A stretch of 64,000 nucleotides of DNA from Catonia carolina (GCA_035578175.1 JAQMRL010000003.1:55226672-55290671), one strand, 5' to 3'; counted from the stretch's first letter, positions 35,646 through 46,386 are shown. Program-made: numbers and translations. Notes: a model not told the origin generated them from the letters alone.

Positions 35646-36667
35646 AAATATTTATTGCTATATATTCTGTCAAATAAGAAACGTAATATTTTTATTTTTC
35701 TATAGTCGGATAAAGTGAAGAAACTTTTTACTCTTTCTTCTCTTCCTCTTGTCCTTTAAAAATAATTTTAGTTCTCTGAATTTTCTTCAAACATCTAAAA
35801 AAAAGTATATGACTAATAATTTTATTGTACAACTTATGTCCTTGCATACATTTCTTATGATTCAAGGTGAAATTATTTCGTTGTTTTTTGTACTGTTAAG
35901 TTTCAGTTATTTAAATTTAAATTGTCTTAAAACCGGTTGAACTTTTAAAAATTCAAATATAAATTTAGTACTACTACAAAATAAATAACTGACGAAGTGC
36001 ATTGATAGAATCAGTTGTGCAAAGATTTTGTATTTATTTAATTCGTGTTATTGAATTACGCTCGTTGTTGGTAATAAAGAAATTTTTATTAAAAGAAGAT
36101 TTTTAATTGCGTAATGAGGTCATTGTGTCGTGTTGTGAAACAGTGCTACTTAGCTGTGACATTACCACAGAACACTACTGTATTTACTTTGCTGATTTTT
36201 ATACACACTTTGTCTCGTATATGTGTATGCGTGTGTGTATTTATATGAATCCTAACCGGTGTCTTCGTGTCATTGAATGTAATATACCGTTTATCGATGT
36301 ATTTATTGTATTTAAAACTGTTTGAAATTCATCAGAAGATTCTCGCATTCATTCGATCTAATCTTACTGGTCACTCACACTTTATTTACATTCTCTTGTT
36401 GCATTTATATCTTTCTTATAACATATTATTACGTTGAACATTCTTTCGAATACATGTGACTAGAATTTGTGTGCAATCTGCTCTTTACTTAAATGGTAAT
36501 CTTTCTTATATCACGTTTCATTGCTAATCGGCATTGTTTATAAACATTTATTGTTGTTGATGTATTCTACCTGAACCTTTTAGTGTTTCTATTGATCCTT
36601 AGTTAAATTAATTCTTGGATAACAGAAATACACAACAAAAAATAAATAACAAATTAATATACTCAAC
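35646..36667. other. Intergenic DNA
   Basis: Nothing recognised. Confidence 0.5.
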
Positions 36668-36804
36668 TTTGAAAAATGACACGAATAAACCACTACTTTG
36701 GTTGACAGACTTTGATGAAAATGTTCGTGTCGGGTCCGGTAGTAGTACCTAACTAAAGTTTCAAGTTTCAACTTCGTACGATGTTCCGTTCTTTAGGTAT
36801 TTTG
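36668..36804 (-). mobile_element. Family A element, internal fragment
   Basis: The minus strand shows CAAAATACCTAAAGAACGGA through CCAAAGTAGTGGTTTATTCG and GTCATTTTTC. The 5' side grades into the microsatellite that follows. Confidence 0.8.
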
Positions 36805-36860
36805 TCACACACACACACGCGCGCGCGCACACACGCACACACACACACACACACACACAA
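36805..36860. repeat. (CA)n/(CG)n microsatellite grown inside family A
   Basis: It sits exactly where intact family A copies carry a short GTGTGTGTGTATATA run (9331-9345). Confidence 0.95.
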
Positions 36861-36982
36861 AATACTATACCGAAAAACTTAAAATTTATAATTTTAATTT
36901 TTTGAAATTATATTCTTCTAACTTCATTATTAATTATTTTTATTATTATTTTATTTTAAATAAAATTATTAAAAACTACCAC

Positions 36983-37256
36983 AAACGTTCAAAGAGTGTG
37001 TAAGAACACTTGCCACAAACTGAGAAATATCATCGTTTCACCTCATCATCAGTTCATCACACCAATTGTCAGGAATCTGATTCCTGAAAAATCACAAGAA
37101 TTACAATTTCTGTAATTATCATGACATACAGGGGAGGTTCACATCTCTGAAAAAATAAATGTGATGTGTAATTTTATGTGTTGTGATACGCTGACGATTT
37201 GTTAAAGCCACGAATATACTTCTCAGTTGGTAAGTGTCCTTACTCATTTTCTGACC
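36983..37256. mobile_element. Foldback (palindromic) element upstream of the WD40 gene
   Basis: The left arm (from about 36983: TGTAAGAACACTTGCCACAA, CTGAGAAATAT) is the imperfect inverted complement of the right arm (minus strand from 37256: GAGTAAGGACACTTACCAAC, TGAGAAGTATA). Arms are about 75 bp in a 274-bp element. A half-copy matching the right arm plus centre lies at 59203-59355. It looks like a MITE or foldback transposon; no coding frame. Confidence 0.72.
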
Positions 37257-37373
37257 GTTTCTCTTGGTTTTTAATTAATATTAAGGTATTAATATAGGCC
37301 TACGGTTTTATCTGACTTTATAAATTTAAAACTTAATTTAAAGCAGGTTTTCGTCGATCTGGTAGTAGGCGTA
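37257..37373 (+). promoter_or_regulatory. 5' flank of the WD40 gene, possible splice acceptor
   Basis: TTTAAAGCAG ends at about 37346 and would serve as a 3' splice site, so a non-coding first exon could lie upstream. The frame of the gene stays open back to a TAA near 37286 but has no earlier Met. No TATA box or initiator that I can defend. Confidence 0.3.
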
Positions 37374-38918
37374 ATGTCTTCCGAAAATCAAACTGACGAG
37401 AAAGATATTTCTGACGACAAAGGGGAGGATGCTGAAACACAGAAGTTACTTTGTGAAAAACCAGCCAATGAAGGGGACCAAGTATCTGAAAAATCTGAGA
37501 AATCGTCTAATTCAAGTAGCTACGCAGCTAAAGAGAAAAGATTAAGTTTTGATCGAGGTAGTTTCAGAACATCAGAGTCTCTGAGATTTAGCTGCCATGC
37601 GGCTAGACTTAGTTACTGCAGCGATACAATGCTCGATGAGTCTCAATCTTATCTTTCGCTTCAAAGCACTACATTAGATGAAAGAAAAAAGTCGTACAGT
37701 GAGGAATTAAATTATTTTTTAAAAAATCTTGCACAAGATCAAGAAGTACGAAACGTAATTATCAATAAAAGCAGAAATAAATTCGGACCTTACAGTAAAT
37801 GTTTTGGTATCCTTGAATTTGAACAGTATTTCAAAGAAGCAGAAAAGGGTATTTACTGTACCCAGTTTTCAAAAGACGGAAAAATGTTAGTGATCGGTTT
37901 TGGGTCAGGCAGTATTTTCGTACTTAATACCACAAATCATCGTTTGTGTAATATAATTTTCGAAGGAAAGGAAAGTGGTCTTCCAGTAGCAACCATTAGA
38001 TTCCACCCGACATTTCGGACCAAGTTTTATGCGGCGAGTGTATCTGGTACAGTTACACTTTGTTCTTCACATTTTCAACATAAAAAGGAGATTATTAGAG
38101 AAAAGAACAATGAGATAAACGCGATGGATATCAGCTTAAGTGGAAAGTTCTTGACTACTGTTGGAAAAGATGCTGGCGTCAGAGTTTATGATTCAGACAC
38201 TGCTACTCTTATTAGTACGTACAAGGCAGCGAGAAATGCCTCCGTCAACAGTCATTTTCATGGAAAGAGGTTGTACGCTGTGCGATACAGCCCTGAGAGC
38301 GAAAATCTGTTCATTACCGGCGGTGCGGATTGCCAGGTTAAGTTATGGGACATCAGAACAAAGTCGAGCGTTAGTACGATTAGTGGGCCTTTTATTTTTG
38401 GACAGTGTCTTGACATGAAGAAGGATAAAATAATGACTTGTCCTTGGACCCCGAAACTTTCTGCACAACTTTGGGATCTGAGGTCTATGGATATAGAATT
38501 TTGTTCCATCTGTGAACCCGTAAATATACCAAAATTAAAAGAAGGTTATTTCGTTGTGTCTGCACAATTTTTTGCTCTCGATCCAAACGCGGATTTAATA
38601 CTGTCGTCTGCGATGACTTTAAAATCTATAGAAATTTTAAGTTTTAAACAAAATGTTGCTTTGCATTCATTTATTCAGAAATACGTTGTGGTGGGTATGC
38701 ATGCCCACAAGAACAAACTTGCATGGGGTGGAATGGGTCGGATTTTAAGAATAGCTGATTTCTATTTAAGCGAGGCTCAGCAGGCTGAAATTCGTTTTAA
38801 TCGCAGTCGTCAAAAAGAAGACAAACTAAAAGCAGAGGAAAAATTAAAAGAAGAGGAAGAAGAAGATAGCAAGTTGAATACATTGTCTGAAGTGGAGATC
38901 ATGAAGGTTGACGCGTGA
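37374..38918 (+). CDS. WD40-repeat protein, single exon, 514 aa
   Basis: The one convincing gene in the window. Residues 1-110 are charged, Ser-rich and low in hydrophobics (probably disordered). From about 158 a beta-propeller is visible: repeat-like units at 158-192 (CTQFSKDGKMLVIGFGSGSI), 203-237 (IRFHPTF), 247-283 (AMDISLSGKFLTTVGKDAGV), 298-333 (YSPESENLFITGGAD, LWDIRTK), 340-376 (LWDLRS) and about 395-425. Residues 470-514 form a Lys/Glu-rich tail, likely a helix. WD40 propellers are protein-binding scaffolds; the partner and pathway cannot be told from sequence. No signal peptide or membrane segment. The start is the first Met after an in-frame stop, context GCGTAATGT. No intron across 1.5 kb and no poly(A) scar or target duplication, so a natural single-exon gene is as likely as an old retrocopy. 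Specific orthologue not recognised. Confidence 0.93.
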   Translation: MSSENQTDEKDISDDKGEDAETQKLLCEKPANEGDQVSEKSEKSSNSSSYAAKEKRLSFDRGSFRTSESLRFSCHAARLSYCSDTMLDESQSYLSLQSTTLDERKKSYSEELNYFLKNLAQDQEVRNVIINKSRNKFGPYSKCFGILEFEQYFKEAEKGIYCTQFSKDGKMLVIGFGSGSIFVLNTTNHRLCNIIFEGKESGLPVATIRFHPTFRTKFYAASVSGTVTLCSSHFQHKKEIIREKNNEINAMDISLSGKFLTTVGKDAGVRVYDSDTATLISTYKAARNASVNSHFHGKRLYAVRYSPESENLFITGGADCQVKLWDIRTKSSVSTISGPFIFGQCLDMKKDKIMTCPWTPKLSAQLWDLRSMDIEFCSICEPVNIPKLKEGYFVVSAQFFALDPNADLILSSAMTLKSIEILSFKQNVALHSFIQKYVVVGMHAHKNKLAWGGMGRILRIADFYLSEAQQAEIRFNRSRQKEDKLKAEEKLKEEEEEDSKLNTLSEVEIMKVDA

Positions 38919-38988
38919 AAATTTATTTAACGCTGTGTACAATCCACATTAATCGACTAGTAAGGTACTTCATGTATCTCAGCAATTT

Positions 38989-39037
38989 ATTAAAGCTGAA
39001 ATGAAAGTAAAAATGAAGTTTACATTTTGTTAATAAA
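38989..39037 (+). terminator. Polyadenylation signals of the WD40 gene
   Basis: ATTAAA at 38989-38994 and AATAAA at 39032-39037, 71 and 114 bases after the stop, followed by a T-run. They give a short 3' UTR. The cleavage site is not determined. Confidence 0.6.
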
Positions 39038-39783
39038 TTAATTTTTTTTACTGAATTGTTTTTATTATTTTGGAAGCATTTCTTGATAATTATTTAAATA
39101 GTTGTTACTGAATCACTTTAAAACTGCATGCCTGAACTGTCACCTTGTGCCGAAATCTGTTTGTACTTAAAGGCACAACTAAGAACCAGCTACACTCTCG
39201 TTTCTCAAACCTGGAACTTTCCGCTCTGTAGTCTAGTATTCTACAGAAAAGTTATAGAAAACTAATTGTTTTCTTATGTAAGCTTACTAAATATGCTTAA
39301 CCCCTGAATGACACTGACGCTTACTCACTCGTCTAATTTTCTTAACTTCGTGATTACCTAAAGATTCGGCACATTCGTTCCTTAGGGGTTCAACTGAAAA
39401 AAGCTTCAGATTGTATTTCAACCGCTTCTTCTTAGGATCAGAAGGATGTAACTTCCCTAAAGCAACAAATTTTATTTCTTTTCAAAGAATTGTAAACCTG
39501 AAAATCGGCAAGTACTCTGTAAGTGATATATAGAAAAAGTAGTGTCGAATAAAACCTTCTTCAGGTGCCCTGTTCAGATCGTTCGCTATTATCAAGGTTT
39601 CTTGAGTTGTGTCGATTGCCCAAAACTAAATTAACTGTATTCACACCATTGTAGTCCATTAAGCACCTTAAGATCTTTTAAGCATATTGTTCTATGTCGA
39701 CCTAACTTCGTTTACCCTCTATCCTTTCCCGTACGATATTTTACTACATTCTTTATTCTTTTTTCTTATCACTTAACCAAATA
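39038..39783. other. Intergenic DNA with a SINE K scrap
   Basis: 39200-39245 on the minus strand carries GCGGAAAGTTCCAGGTTTGA, the family K head. Otherwise nothing found. Confidence 0.4.
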
Positions 39784-39840
39784 CAGTCCGGATAATTTGG
39801 GCACATCGGGACCGGAGCATTTTGGCCCAATTATACGGCT
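39784..39840 (+). repeat. pogo-like transposon end
   Basis: TA, then CAGTCCGGATAATTTGGGCA, CATCGGGACCGG. The CAGT..CCGGATAATT..GGGACCG form resembles pogo/Tigger termini and follows a TA dinucleotide. The opposite end was not found. Confidence 0.4.
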
Positions 39841-40299
39841 GGCCCTAATAAACTTATTCGTAAACTGTGGTGTATACGATACTGTATTTTATTAAAATTA
39901 TCACATTTATAAATTTTTATATGCAAGTTCTATCCATATACACACGAAAAAAATAAAAGGGTATCAGAACAATGATAAACGTTTTAGCAAAACTTTTGCC
40001 TTGGTTTTAAGCATTGAACCATTGACGCTAACACCTTTTCATCATCCAAGCCTCTATACCAAACAATAAGACCAAAAACACATAGCAGCGAATCAATATA
40101 ATTTGAAGTTAGAATAAAACTTTGAAAAACAGTTAACCCGATCCTGGGCGACTTGCAATTAACAACTTGCTTGCGCAGTATTTAAAAACTCAATCATTCT
40201 AAAGGAATGTTCTGTGCGCCCGTTTAATCTCACACAGATTATTATTAGTCGTTAGTAATGACTTATTAGCATAATAATGATCATTAGCATACACGTGCA

Positions 40300-40630
40300 T
40301 ATTATTGAATCATATTCTAACCGTTGTCCATCAAGCCACTGTTTTAAGTGCTAGAAGAGGAAATAGTCGCTAGTTGAAAGGTCCGGGACTGAGTGGGTGA
40401 TCGAAAAGTTTCCAATCAAAATCTTAAAGTTTCTCCTTGTTTCGGGCACGGTATGAGGACGCGCGTTGTCAAAGAGGAGAACTGTTCCGGACAACAGTTT
40501 CTCATGCCGTCAATTTTTGATCGCACGTCTCAGTTTAGTGAGCGTTTTGCAGTTCGCAGCAGATGTAATTGAGGCGTTCTCCGAAAAATGGCCTATAACG
40601 GTGTAGGCCCTTTTTCCAAAGAAAATTTTA
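40300..40630 (-). pseudogene. mariner transposase remnant
   Basis: Minus-strand pieces read ANCKTLTKLRRAIKN, stop, RHEKLLSGTVLLFDNARPHT, then after small frameshifts PDLSTSDYFLF, stop, HLKQWLDGQR. The order LRRAI.N, VLLFDNARPH (second catalytic Asp) and PDL..SDYHLF (third Asp), about 34 residues apart, identifies a DD34D mariner transposase. The helix-turn-helix N-terminus and first Asp are missing; at least two stops and two single-base shifts make it non-functional. Terminal repeats not located. Confidence 0.85.
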
Positions 40631-41417
40631 AATGAACCGCAATACTTTCTTCTATATGTGTGCAAATTTTCAACTCTGTATCTCCTATGTAGATGGCACT
40701 GCCCAACTTCTAGTAAACCAATGCACAGCTGATTCCCTCCATTTTGCAGTTGGAATGTTGTTGTGTTGTCTTGTATAGGTGTTTTTGTGATGTGTGCTAT
40801 GAATTAAGCTAGAATTAACTTCCATTCAAGTAAAATTGAGTATCTTCTTAATTGAAGAATCTTTTTTATCCTTATAATAAAAAATTGGAGTTCAATTATA
40901 TGAATTTTCCTTGTAAAATGCGTAATTAAATAATATATTTTATAAATAATTCATAGAAGAATATTATTCTATCGAAGATGAGCCCATAACATCACAGAAT
41001 AATATTGGAAATTAAAATAATATTCTCTAAACAAAGCAGTGATGTACTGCTATCTCTTAATAAATGTGAGTAGTTTTGGTAACAGAACTTTCATATAAGA
41101 CTATTAATATTTAAAAAACAATAACACATGAACAAAAAAATTTTCCCTAACATCTGAGATTACAATCAGTTCAAAACCAAAAACTATAAGTAAATATCAC
41201 GAAATTGTTCACATGATTAAGACAATGCCCAATGATATTGCTTCGAAAAGACAAACAATTATGTATAATTTTTGAAAACATTAACTAGATAAAAGATGAA
41301 TAACAGTAATAGAAAAGTTAACAAAATTAGTTGCGGTGATAGTAGAATGAGTAGAGGAATGATGTTAATAGAGATGATGTTGATTTTGATATGGACTTCA
41401 ACTATTTACAATTTAAG
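40631..41417. other. Intergenic DNA / LINE 3' UTR
   Basis: The last part (about 41300-41417) is probably the 3' UTR of the Jockey copy that follows on the minus strand. Nothing else seen. Confidence 0.4.
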
Positions 41418-41985
41418 TTAGTCGGTAAATCTAAACGGAAGGTCAAGCAATTTTATTCGGTTTAGTCGTGTTACGTCTTCGCTATTATTAAGTAAATTAA
41501 GCGCCAAAGAATTTGGGTGGTCTGTTAATTTTTCTTGATATTCAGAACTTAGCTGCGTAATTTCTTCTTTCACGGTGTTGACACGTAAGTCCTTATGCAA
41601 CGCATCATTTGTCACATACCATGGAGCATTTGTTATTATCCGTAAAACTTTTGACTGGAATCGTTGGATGTTAGCAAGATTCGATGTCGCAGCTGATCCC
41701 CAAAGCGGCAACCCATAACTCCACAGCGGTTTCAATATGACTTTGTACTGTAGGAGCTTGCTCTCTAATGACAGCTGTGAACGTTTGTTCATCCAATACA
41801 AATCTCTCAGATTTAATCCTAGTCTTTTGCATATGTTCAAAATATGTTTGGACCAGGTAAGGTGTCGATCTAAGTGCATTCCCAAGTATTTCACATCTGA
41901 CTGAGGAACTGGTCTTTCATTTATTCGTATCTGCGGGCATGTGTCTTTTCTCAGTAAATGTAATATGTCTCGATTTGAACAAAAA
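41418..41985 (-). pseudogene. Jockey-clade LINE, C-terminal end of ORF2
   Basis: An open frame of 158 codons from 41894 down to 41418 continues upstream without a stop to about 41975 (RKDTCPQIRINERPVPQSDV). It contains KYLGMHLDRHLTWSKHI, then SLESKLLQYKVILKPLWSYG, LPLWGSAATSN, IQRFQSKVLRIITNAPWYV and DLRVNTVKEEI, ending PFRFTD. This is the region just after the RT domain of Jockey-clade non-LTR retrotransposons. RT catalytic residues and the endonuclease are absent, so the copy is 5'-truncated. The unbroken frame suggests it is younger than most LINE scraps here. Confidence 0.9.
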
Positions 41986-42214
41986 TTAGAATCACATTTT
42001 TCTCAGAATGATATTTCACGTTATTGGCTCCTTTTCTGGAAAACTGCTGAATTGTACTACATTCCATGAAATCAATCAAAAAAATTCCCAGAAAACATTA
42101 CCTATAATTTTCCGACTTGAGTAAGGGGATTGCTTGAATTTTTTGATTTTGGTGAAGTTAAATGGCACCATTGCATTGACTTATTTTGTTTCTGCATTGG
42201 TGTCTCATTATTCT

Positions 42215-42360
42215 TATTATTCTGTATTTTCTCGTCGCCTGTATCAATGTGGTAGAAACTCAAAACAGCCGTTGTCAGCTGTTTTCATTTCCAGGTGGCG
42301 AACGTCTGTCCATAGGGGTTGAAGGAGCTGGTGCAGCGTTATGAAAAGTCCTTAGAACTG
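42215..42360 (+). pseudogene. mariner transposase C-terminus
   Basis: The plus strand reads GLKELVQRYEKSLELKGDYA, G, stop, the usual end of mariner transposases (LV.RY.KCL.L.GDYVE). An upstream stop interrupts it. It points the opposite way to the mariner piece at 40300-40630, with the Jockey copy between them. Confidence 0.7.
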
Positions 42361-43149
42361 AAAGGCGACTATGCAGGTTGAAGGAATGGATGGAGTGTGT
42401 TTTTAGAACACACACTTTCAATACAAATTTTTAAACAAATTGATTTTTATGACCGAACGGCCCTTGCTTTACGAATATACCTCCTACATAATACATAAAA
42501 TAATGAATACTATAATAAACATAGATTATGTAAGCTAGCATACACGTGCATATTATTGAATCCTGTGAATTGTACGTATATGGTAATAAATTATTGAGAC
42601 GATCACCAAGTTTACATGAAACACTGAATATTCAAGTGACCTATGTCATGTTGGCTGGAATCCATCCAAGACGTGCAACATTTTACCGTACCTGAATTTT
42701 TTGGTTAGCCAACGCTTTGATTAATGTGTCGACAAGAAATTGTGAATATGTTGCGAACTGAAAATGATTCAACTTTCCTTAAATAGAAGTAAACTAATCC
42801 TCATTAAACTTAAGGTACACCCGCGCTTCACTCAGGCTATTGCCAGAGTCGGTAGATTGCTTACTAGATCCTCCTTAAGGATTTTCAATAACATTTTATA
42901 CAGAAAATTTAGGAAGTTAAATTGTTTGCTCCGTATTTATTTACCTGTTATGTACACGCTTCTATTTGATCCAAAGTTCCAGTATCGTAGGACTTGTCCC
43001 ACGTTACTTTATTCCCATAGAAATATTTTAATTTCTGTGACGTGTTTTATGTCAATCCGGTACAGTTTGAGATTTAGTGTTAATTTTATATTTTTGTTTT
43101 TTTTTGTTTTGATCCTTAATATGTGTACGTTGCAATCTTTTCAATGTAA
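42361..43149. other. Intergenic DNA with an unassigned open frame
   Basis: A 131-codon plus-strand frame (42764-43159) is Arg/Leu-rich with a hydrophobic end (FLFFFVLILN). I do not recognise it, and it may be a transposon scrap. A 27-bp segment at 42537-42563 repeats 40285-40311. Confidence 0.4.
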
Positions 43150-43395
43150 GAACATTTAGTAACCCATTACCCAATGAGATGAGGATGGCGTGTATGACGT
43201 GTAAATGTGGTATAGTCTTGTTCGCAGGCCGACCATTCGTGAGAGGTATGGTTAATACCCCCCAATCATCAAACCATCAAAGACCATCAATCAACCAACC
43301 ATCAAAGATCACCGATAACCACTTTTTAGTATTCAAATCTTTATAAAAGTAATCTACCTTAACTAGCATTCACGGTTACTATACTAGACGATAGC
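43150..43395 (-). mobile_element. tRNA-derived SINE, family G, body fragment
   Basis: The minus strand matches the copy at 63401: AAGGTAGATTACTTTTATAA, TTTGATGGTT, CGTCATACACGCCATCCTCA and TCTCATTGGGTAATGGGTT. It has a small internal duplication of the CATCAAAGA/CATCAATCAA block. The tRNA head is not recognisable. Confidence 0.7.
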
Positions 43396-43423
43396 GGTCA
43401 CGCGCAACTGCTGTGAGAATAAT

Positions 43424-43975
43424 ATGAGTGATGACGTTGTCTGGCCCGTAACAACTCGGCCGGTGCGTAGTGACGTTAGGATTATTGCATTGTTTGTAAA
43501 CATAGCTGTTCAGATATGTTTACTCGGGAAATCGATTTTAATTTTAATAATTCGACGTTTTCACGTTTTAAGAAATCAGTTTTCTCTGACTGCGCTATAT
43601 ACAAATTTGGCGGTTCTTCATTAAAACGAGGCCTACCTTCCTCTACGGCTATCCCTTCATTTTGTGAACTGCCTGAGTTGTAATTGAATGATGAGTTTAA
43701 AATATCATAAACTTCCTCTCGAGCGTATCGTTTCTATGCTCGATTTTTACTTTCACTACAAGTCGGGTTTACCGGACGTCGAACGGCAATACAAATCGGT
43801 AAATTTAAATGTGGGACTGAATTCGTCTTTACGATACGTTTTAATGGAAGATATAGCTACTCGGACCTTAAATCGCGTAGAAAGTAATCCGATTCGTCAA
43901 AATGTGCTGAACACACGCGATCATCAGCAGAAAATTAATCGGCCCGCTTGCAAGCATTTATCCACTTCAATCTAG
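43424..43975 (+). pseudogene. Coding-like block, possible HTH (DUF4817-type) transposase N-terminus
   Basis: One reading frame runs the whole length with stops only at 43622 and 43685. The second part reads LERIVSMLDFYFHYKSGLPD, then VERQYKSVNLNVGLNSSLRY and, later, KHLSTSI. The spacing resembles the helix-turn-helix N-terminus of DUF4817/mariner-like transposons (ER...L..YF..KS...V.R.F......N...I..L...F..TG.V..R). The match is by pattern only. G+C is higher than the surroundings. If this is wrong, it is an unrecognised decayed gene. Confidence 0.3.
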
Positions 43976-44224
43976 GTTCACTGGCCTTTGGAAAACGGTG
44001 AAACTTAATGCCTAACTCCTTTTGGTAACTATCGTGATCAGAACACCCAGCAATCGCACAACACACCATTATTAAAGACTAGTAAAGTATTACAGACCAT
44101 ATTAAGACTAGTAAACATCACAGACCGACATCATACGCATCGTGCGTTGGCTGTTGTTGGTGACCAGATGACGTCAGGGGGCAAGGTTTGTCACTGTGCA
44201 TATTGTTGATGATCCGTACGGTCT

Positions 44225-44302
44225 AGTAAAGTAACCGTGCTAGGATTTGAACCAGGGATCTTCGTCTCTAAAAATCAGCTGACTCGCGGTGATGACTAGT
44301 AA
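44225..44302 (-). mobile_element. SINE family G, tRNA-like head
   Basis: The minus strand reads CACCGCGAGTCAGCTGATTT, then CCTGGTTCAAATCCTAGCAC (B box). It faces the next copy head to head. Confidence 0.65.
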
Positions 44303-44314
44303 TTTAATTGTTTT

Positions 44315-44618
44315 AACCCACCGGTTGGTCTGGAGTAAAGTCGTCGCCATGAGTCAGCTGATTATCGGAGTCAAAGAATCCTGGTTCAAATCCTAGATTT
44401 GAATACTAGACAGTGGTTACCAGTGTAATTTGATGGTTAGGGTTCAAATTAACCATACTCTGTCAGGAATGGTCAGCCTGAGTCTGCCCAAGACTACACC
44501 TCATTTACACGACATACATATCATCCTCAACTCATTGGGTCATAGAGTTGCTTATTGTTCTAAATTACAAATGTACAATAATTGAACATTGGAACGTACA
44601 CACCTAAGGGATAAAAAA
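44315..44618 (+). mobile_element. SINE family G, near-complete
   Basis: AACCCACCGGTTGGTCTGGA, GAGTCAGCTGATTATCGGAG, B box GGTTCAAATCCTAG, body AATTTGATGGTTAGGGTTCA, ACACGACATACATATCATCC, tail GGATAAAAAA. Same layout as 63401-63727. Confidence 0.85.
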
Positions 44619-46386
44619 TTGTTTAATTTTTAATTTTACGTGTACATCTTGAGTTTTTCTTTACAAAAGTGGTAAATTTAAATGAGATGTGTCAATGCGT
44701 TTCCCTTGTAGACTTACCGCCGTTTCGTGATTGTAGGTAGGCTATATTTAATATATTTTTAAGTTAAAAGTTTAATGTAGAAAATTGGTAAAGTTTTAGG
44801 AAGCGAGACATTCCATGGAGATAATATTTAGCTTTTGCTTTCAAGGTTGAAGAGTTGATTACAAAGTTTGTATAAACGCACCTACGTGTGTGCATGTCTA
44901 GGTGTGTAAGTAACTGTCTAAAGCTTAGTTAAGTTAAGTTTCTCTAATCCATCATACATGTAGAAAGAGATGTATCTGCAACTTGAATTTCGTATGATGT
45001 TAGAACTCTTCATTTTGTTCAAGGTGATGTTGTACATACAGTGTGCGCGTGTATGTTCAAGTGAACGGAGACGAGTCGCGGTTCGTTGCTTGTTACGAGA
45101 AGTTATCTGAAAATCTGAAAATGGCCCCAAAGGGGAATTTTGTTGGTTGCATAGACGAAGAGGGGGCAACTTATATCAGATTTTAGTAAACAGCTCCCGC
45201 AGTGCTGTTATATTAACCCCTTGCATTCACTGCTGCGTACCCCTTTCCTTCCCTAACAATATATCTCTCTATCTCTATCTCCCTCGCTCTCCCCCCACAC
45301 CTTATAATACTGTGTAACACCACATAGACCATACATTACCACGTATATATTAATTAATAAACCTCATGTCCTAATTAAAATGGATTCAATTAATATGCCC
45401 ATTGCCACCTACCTCTCATTATATTGCAGGTAACCATGTGTACGTCAGTTTTATCAACCCCATAGTCTTAAAATGTAAAATGTTTAAATAAATGATGATG
45501 TGGTTTCACTCATGTGGCAGAAAAGGGTCTTTATCAGTTTCACCATGGTTATTTGGCTCCCAAAATGTTAAATTTTCTTCCTTTGCATAAGTAGTGTCCA
45601 TTAACGGATAATTTATGTAGGAAAAGACAATATAGAAAGGCTACTATCAAAATAAAAGTTTTTGGCTTAATTATTTTTATATTATTTATATTTTTCAAGT
45701 TCAATAGATTATATTATTTTTTTTAGACTTATTGTACTAATTTTAGATTGTTTTTTTTTTTTTAATAATTGTGTAGCCCTAAACTTAAAGTTATACTTAA
45801 AATTAGTTAATTTTTCAAGTTTTTTAGAATCATATTTAAAGTTATATTCAATTTTTTTAAATTGTATAACTTGGAATTATATTAAAAGTTATATTCAAAG
45901 GTTTTTTAAATTGTATGAGTTTGAATAGTGGCATAATTTTAAAGCCATATACCTATTGTTTAATTAAATTTATTAAACTTTTAAAGTGTGTTTTTTTTTG
46001 AAATTGTATATATATTTTAAATGTCTTTGTTATAAGCTGTAGTGTAGTTTTTAAATCGCTCTTGATTGTTTTATTAAAAAAAATAAGGAAACACCTACCC
46101 TAGGACATGGCGTTTAGCCATAGTTGGGTTGGTCAATTTCCTCCACCTCGTACATTGGGGAATTATAAGTGTATTACAGTTTTTTGAAAGCATTTCTATG
46201 GAAATAATTGTAAAAAAAATTGAAATGAAGTTTTATTATTATTCATAAAACGCATTTACTGTACGGAATCTTACATGTTAAGATGGGAAAGCCTACCTTT
46301 ATTAAAACATTATTTATTTTGAAAAGGTTTATTCACAATTTTTACGATTGAACATTCTGAAAATTCTGAACAAAACTGAATATTTA
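44619..46386. other. Intergenic DNA, low complexity
   Basis: 45240-45300 is CT-rich. 45783-45930 holds about three degenerate units of roughly 49 bp with AAAGTTATATTCAA. No gene seen. Confidence 0.5.

Noticed and set aside
38161..38509. Overlapping frames on both strands inside the WD40 gene
   Set aside because: Shadows of the real frame, which alone shows WD40 motifs.
42764..43159. 131-codon plus-strand open frame
   Set aside because: Arg/Leu-rich with a hydrophobic end and no recognisable domain. Looked for Jockey or transposase blocks in all frames without a convincing match.
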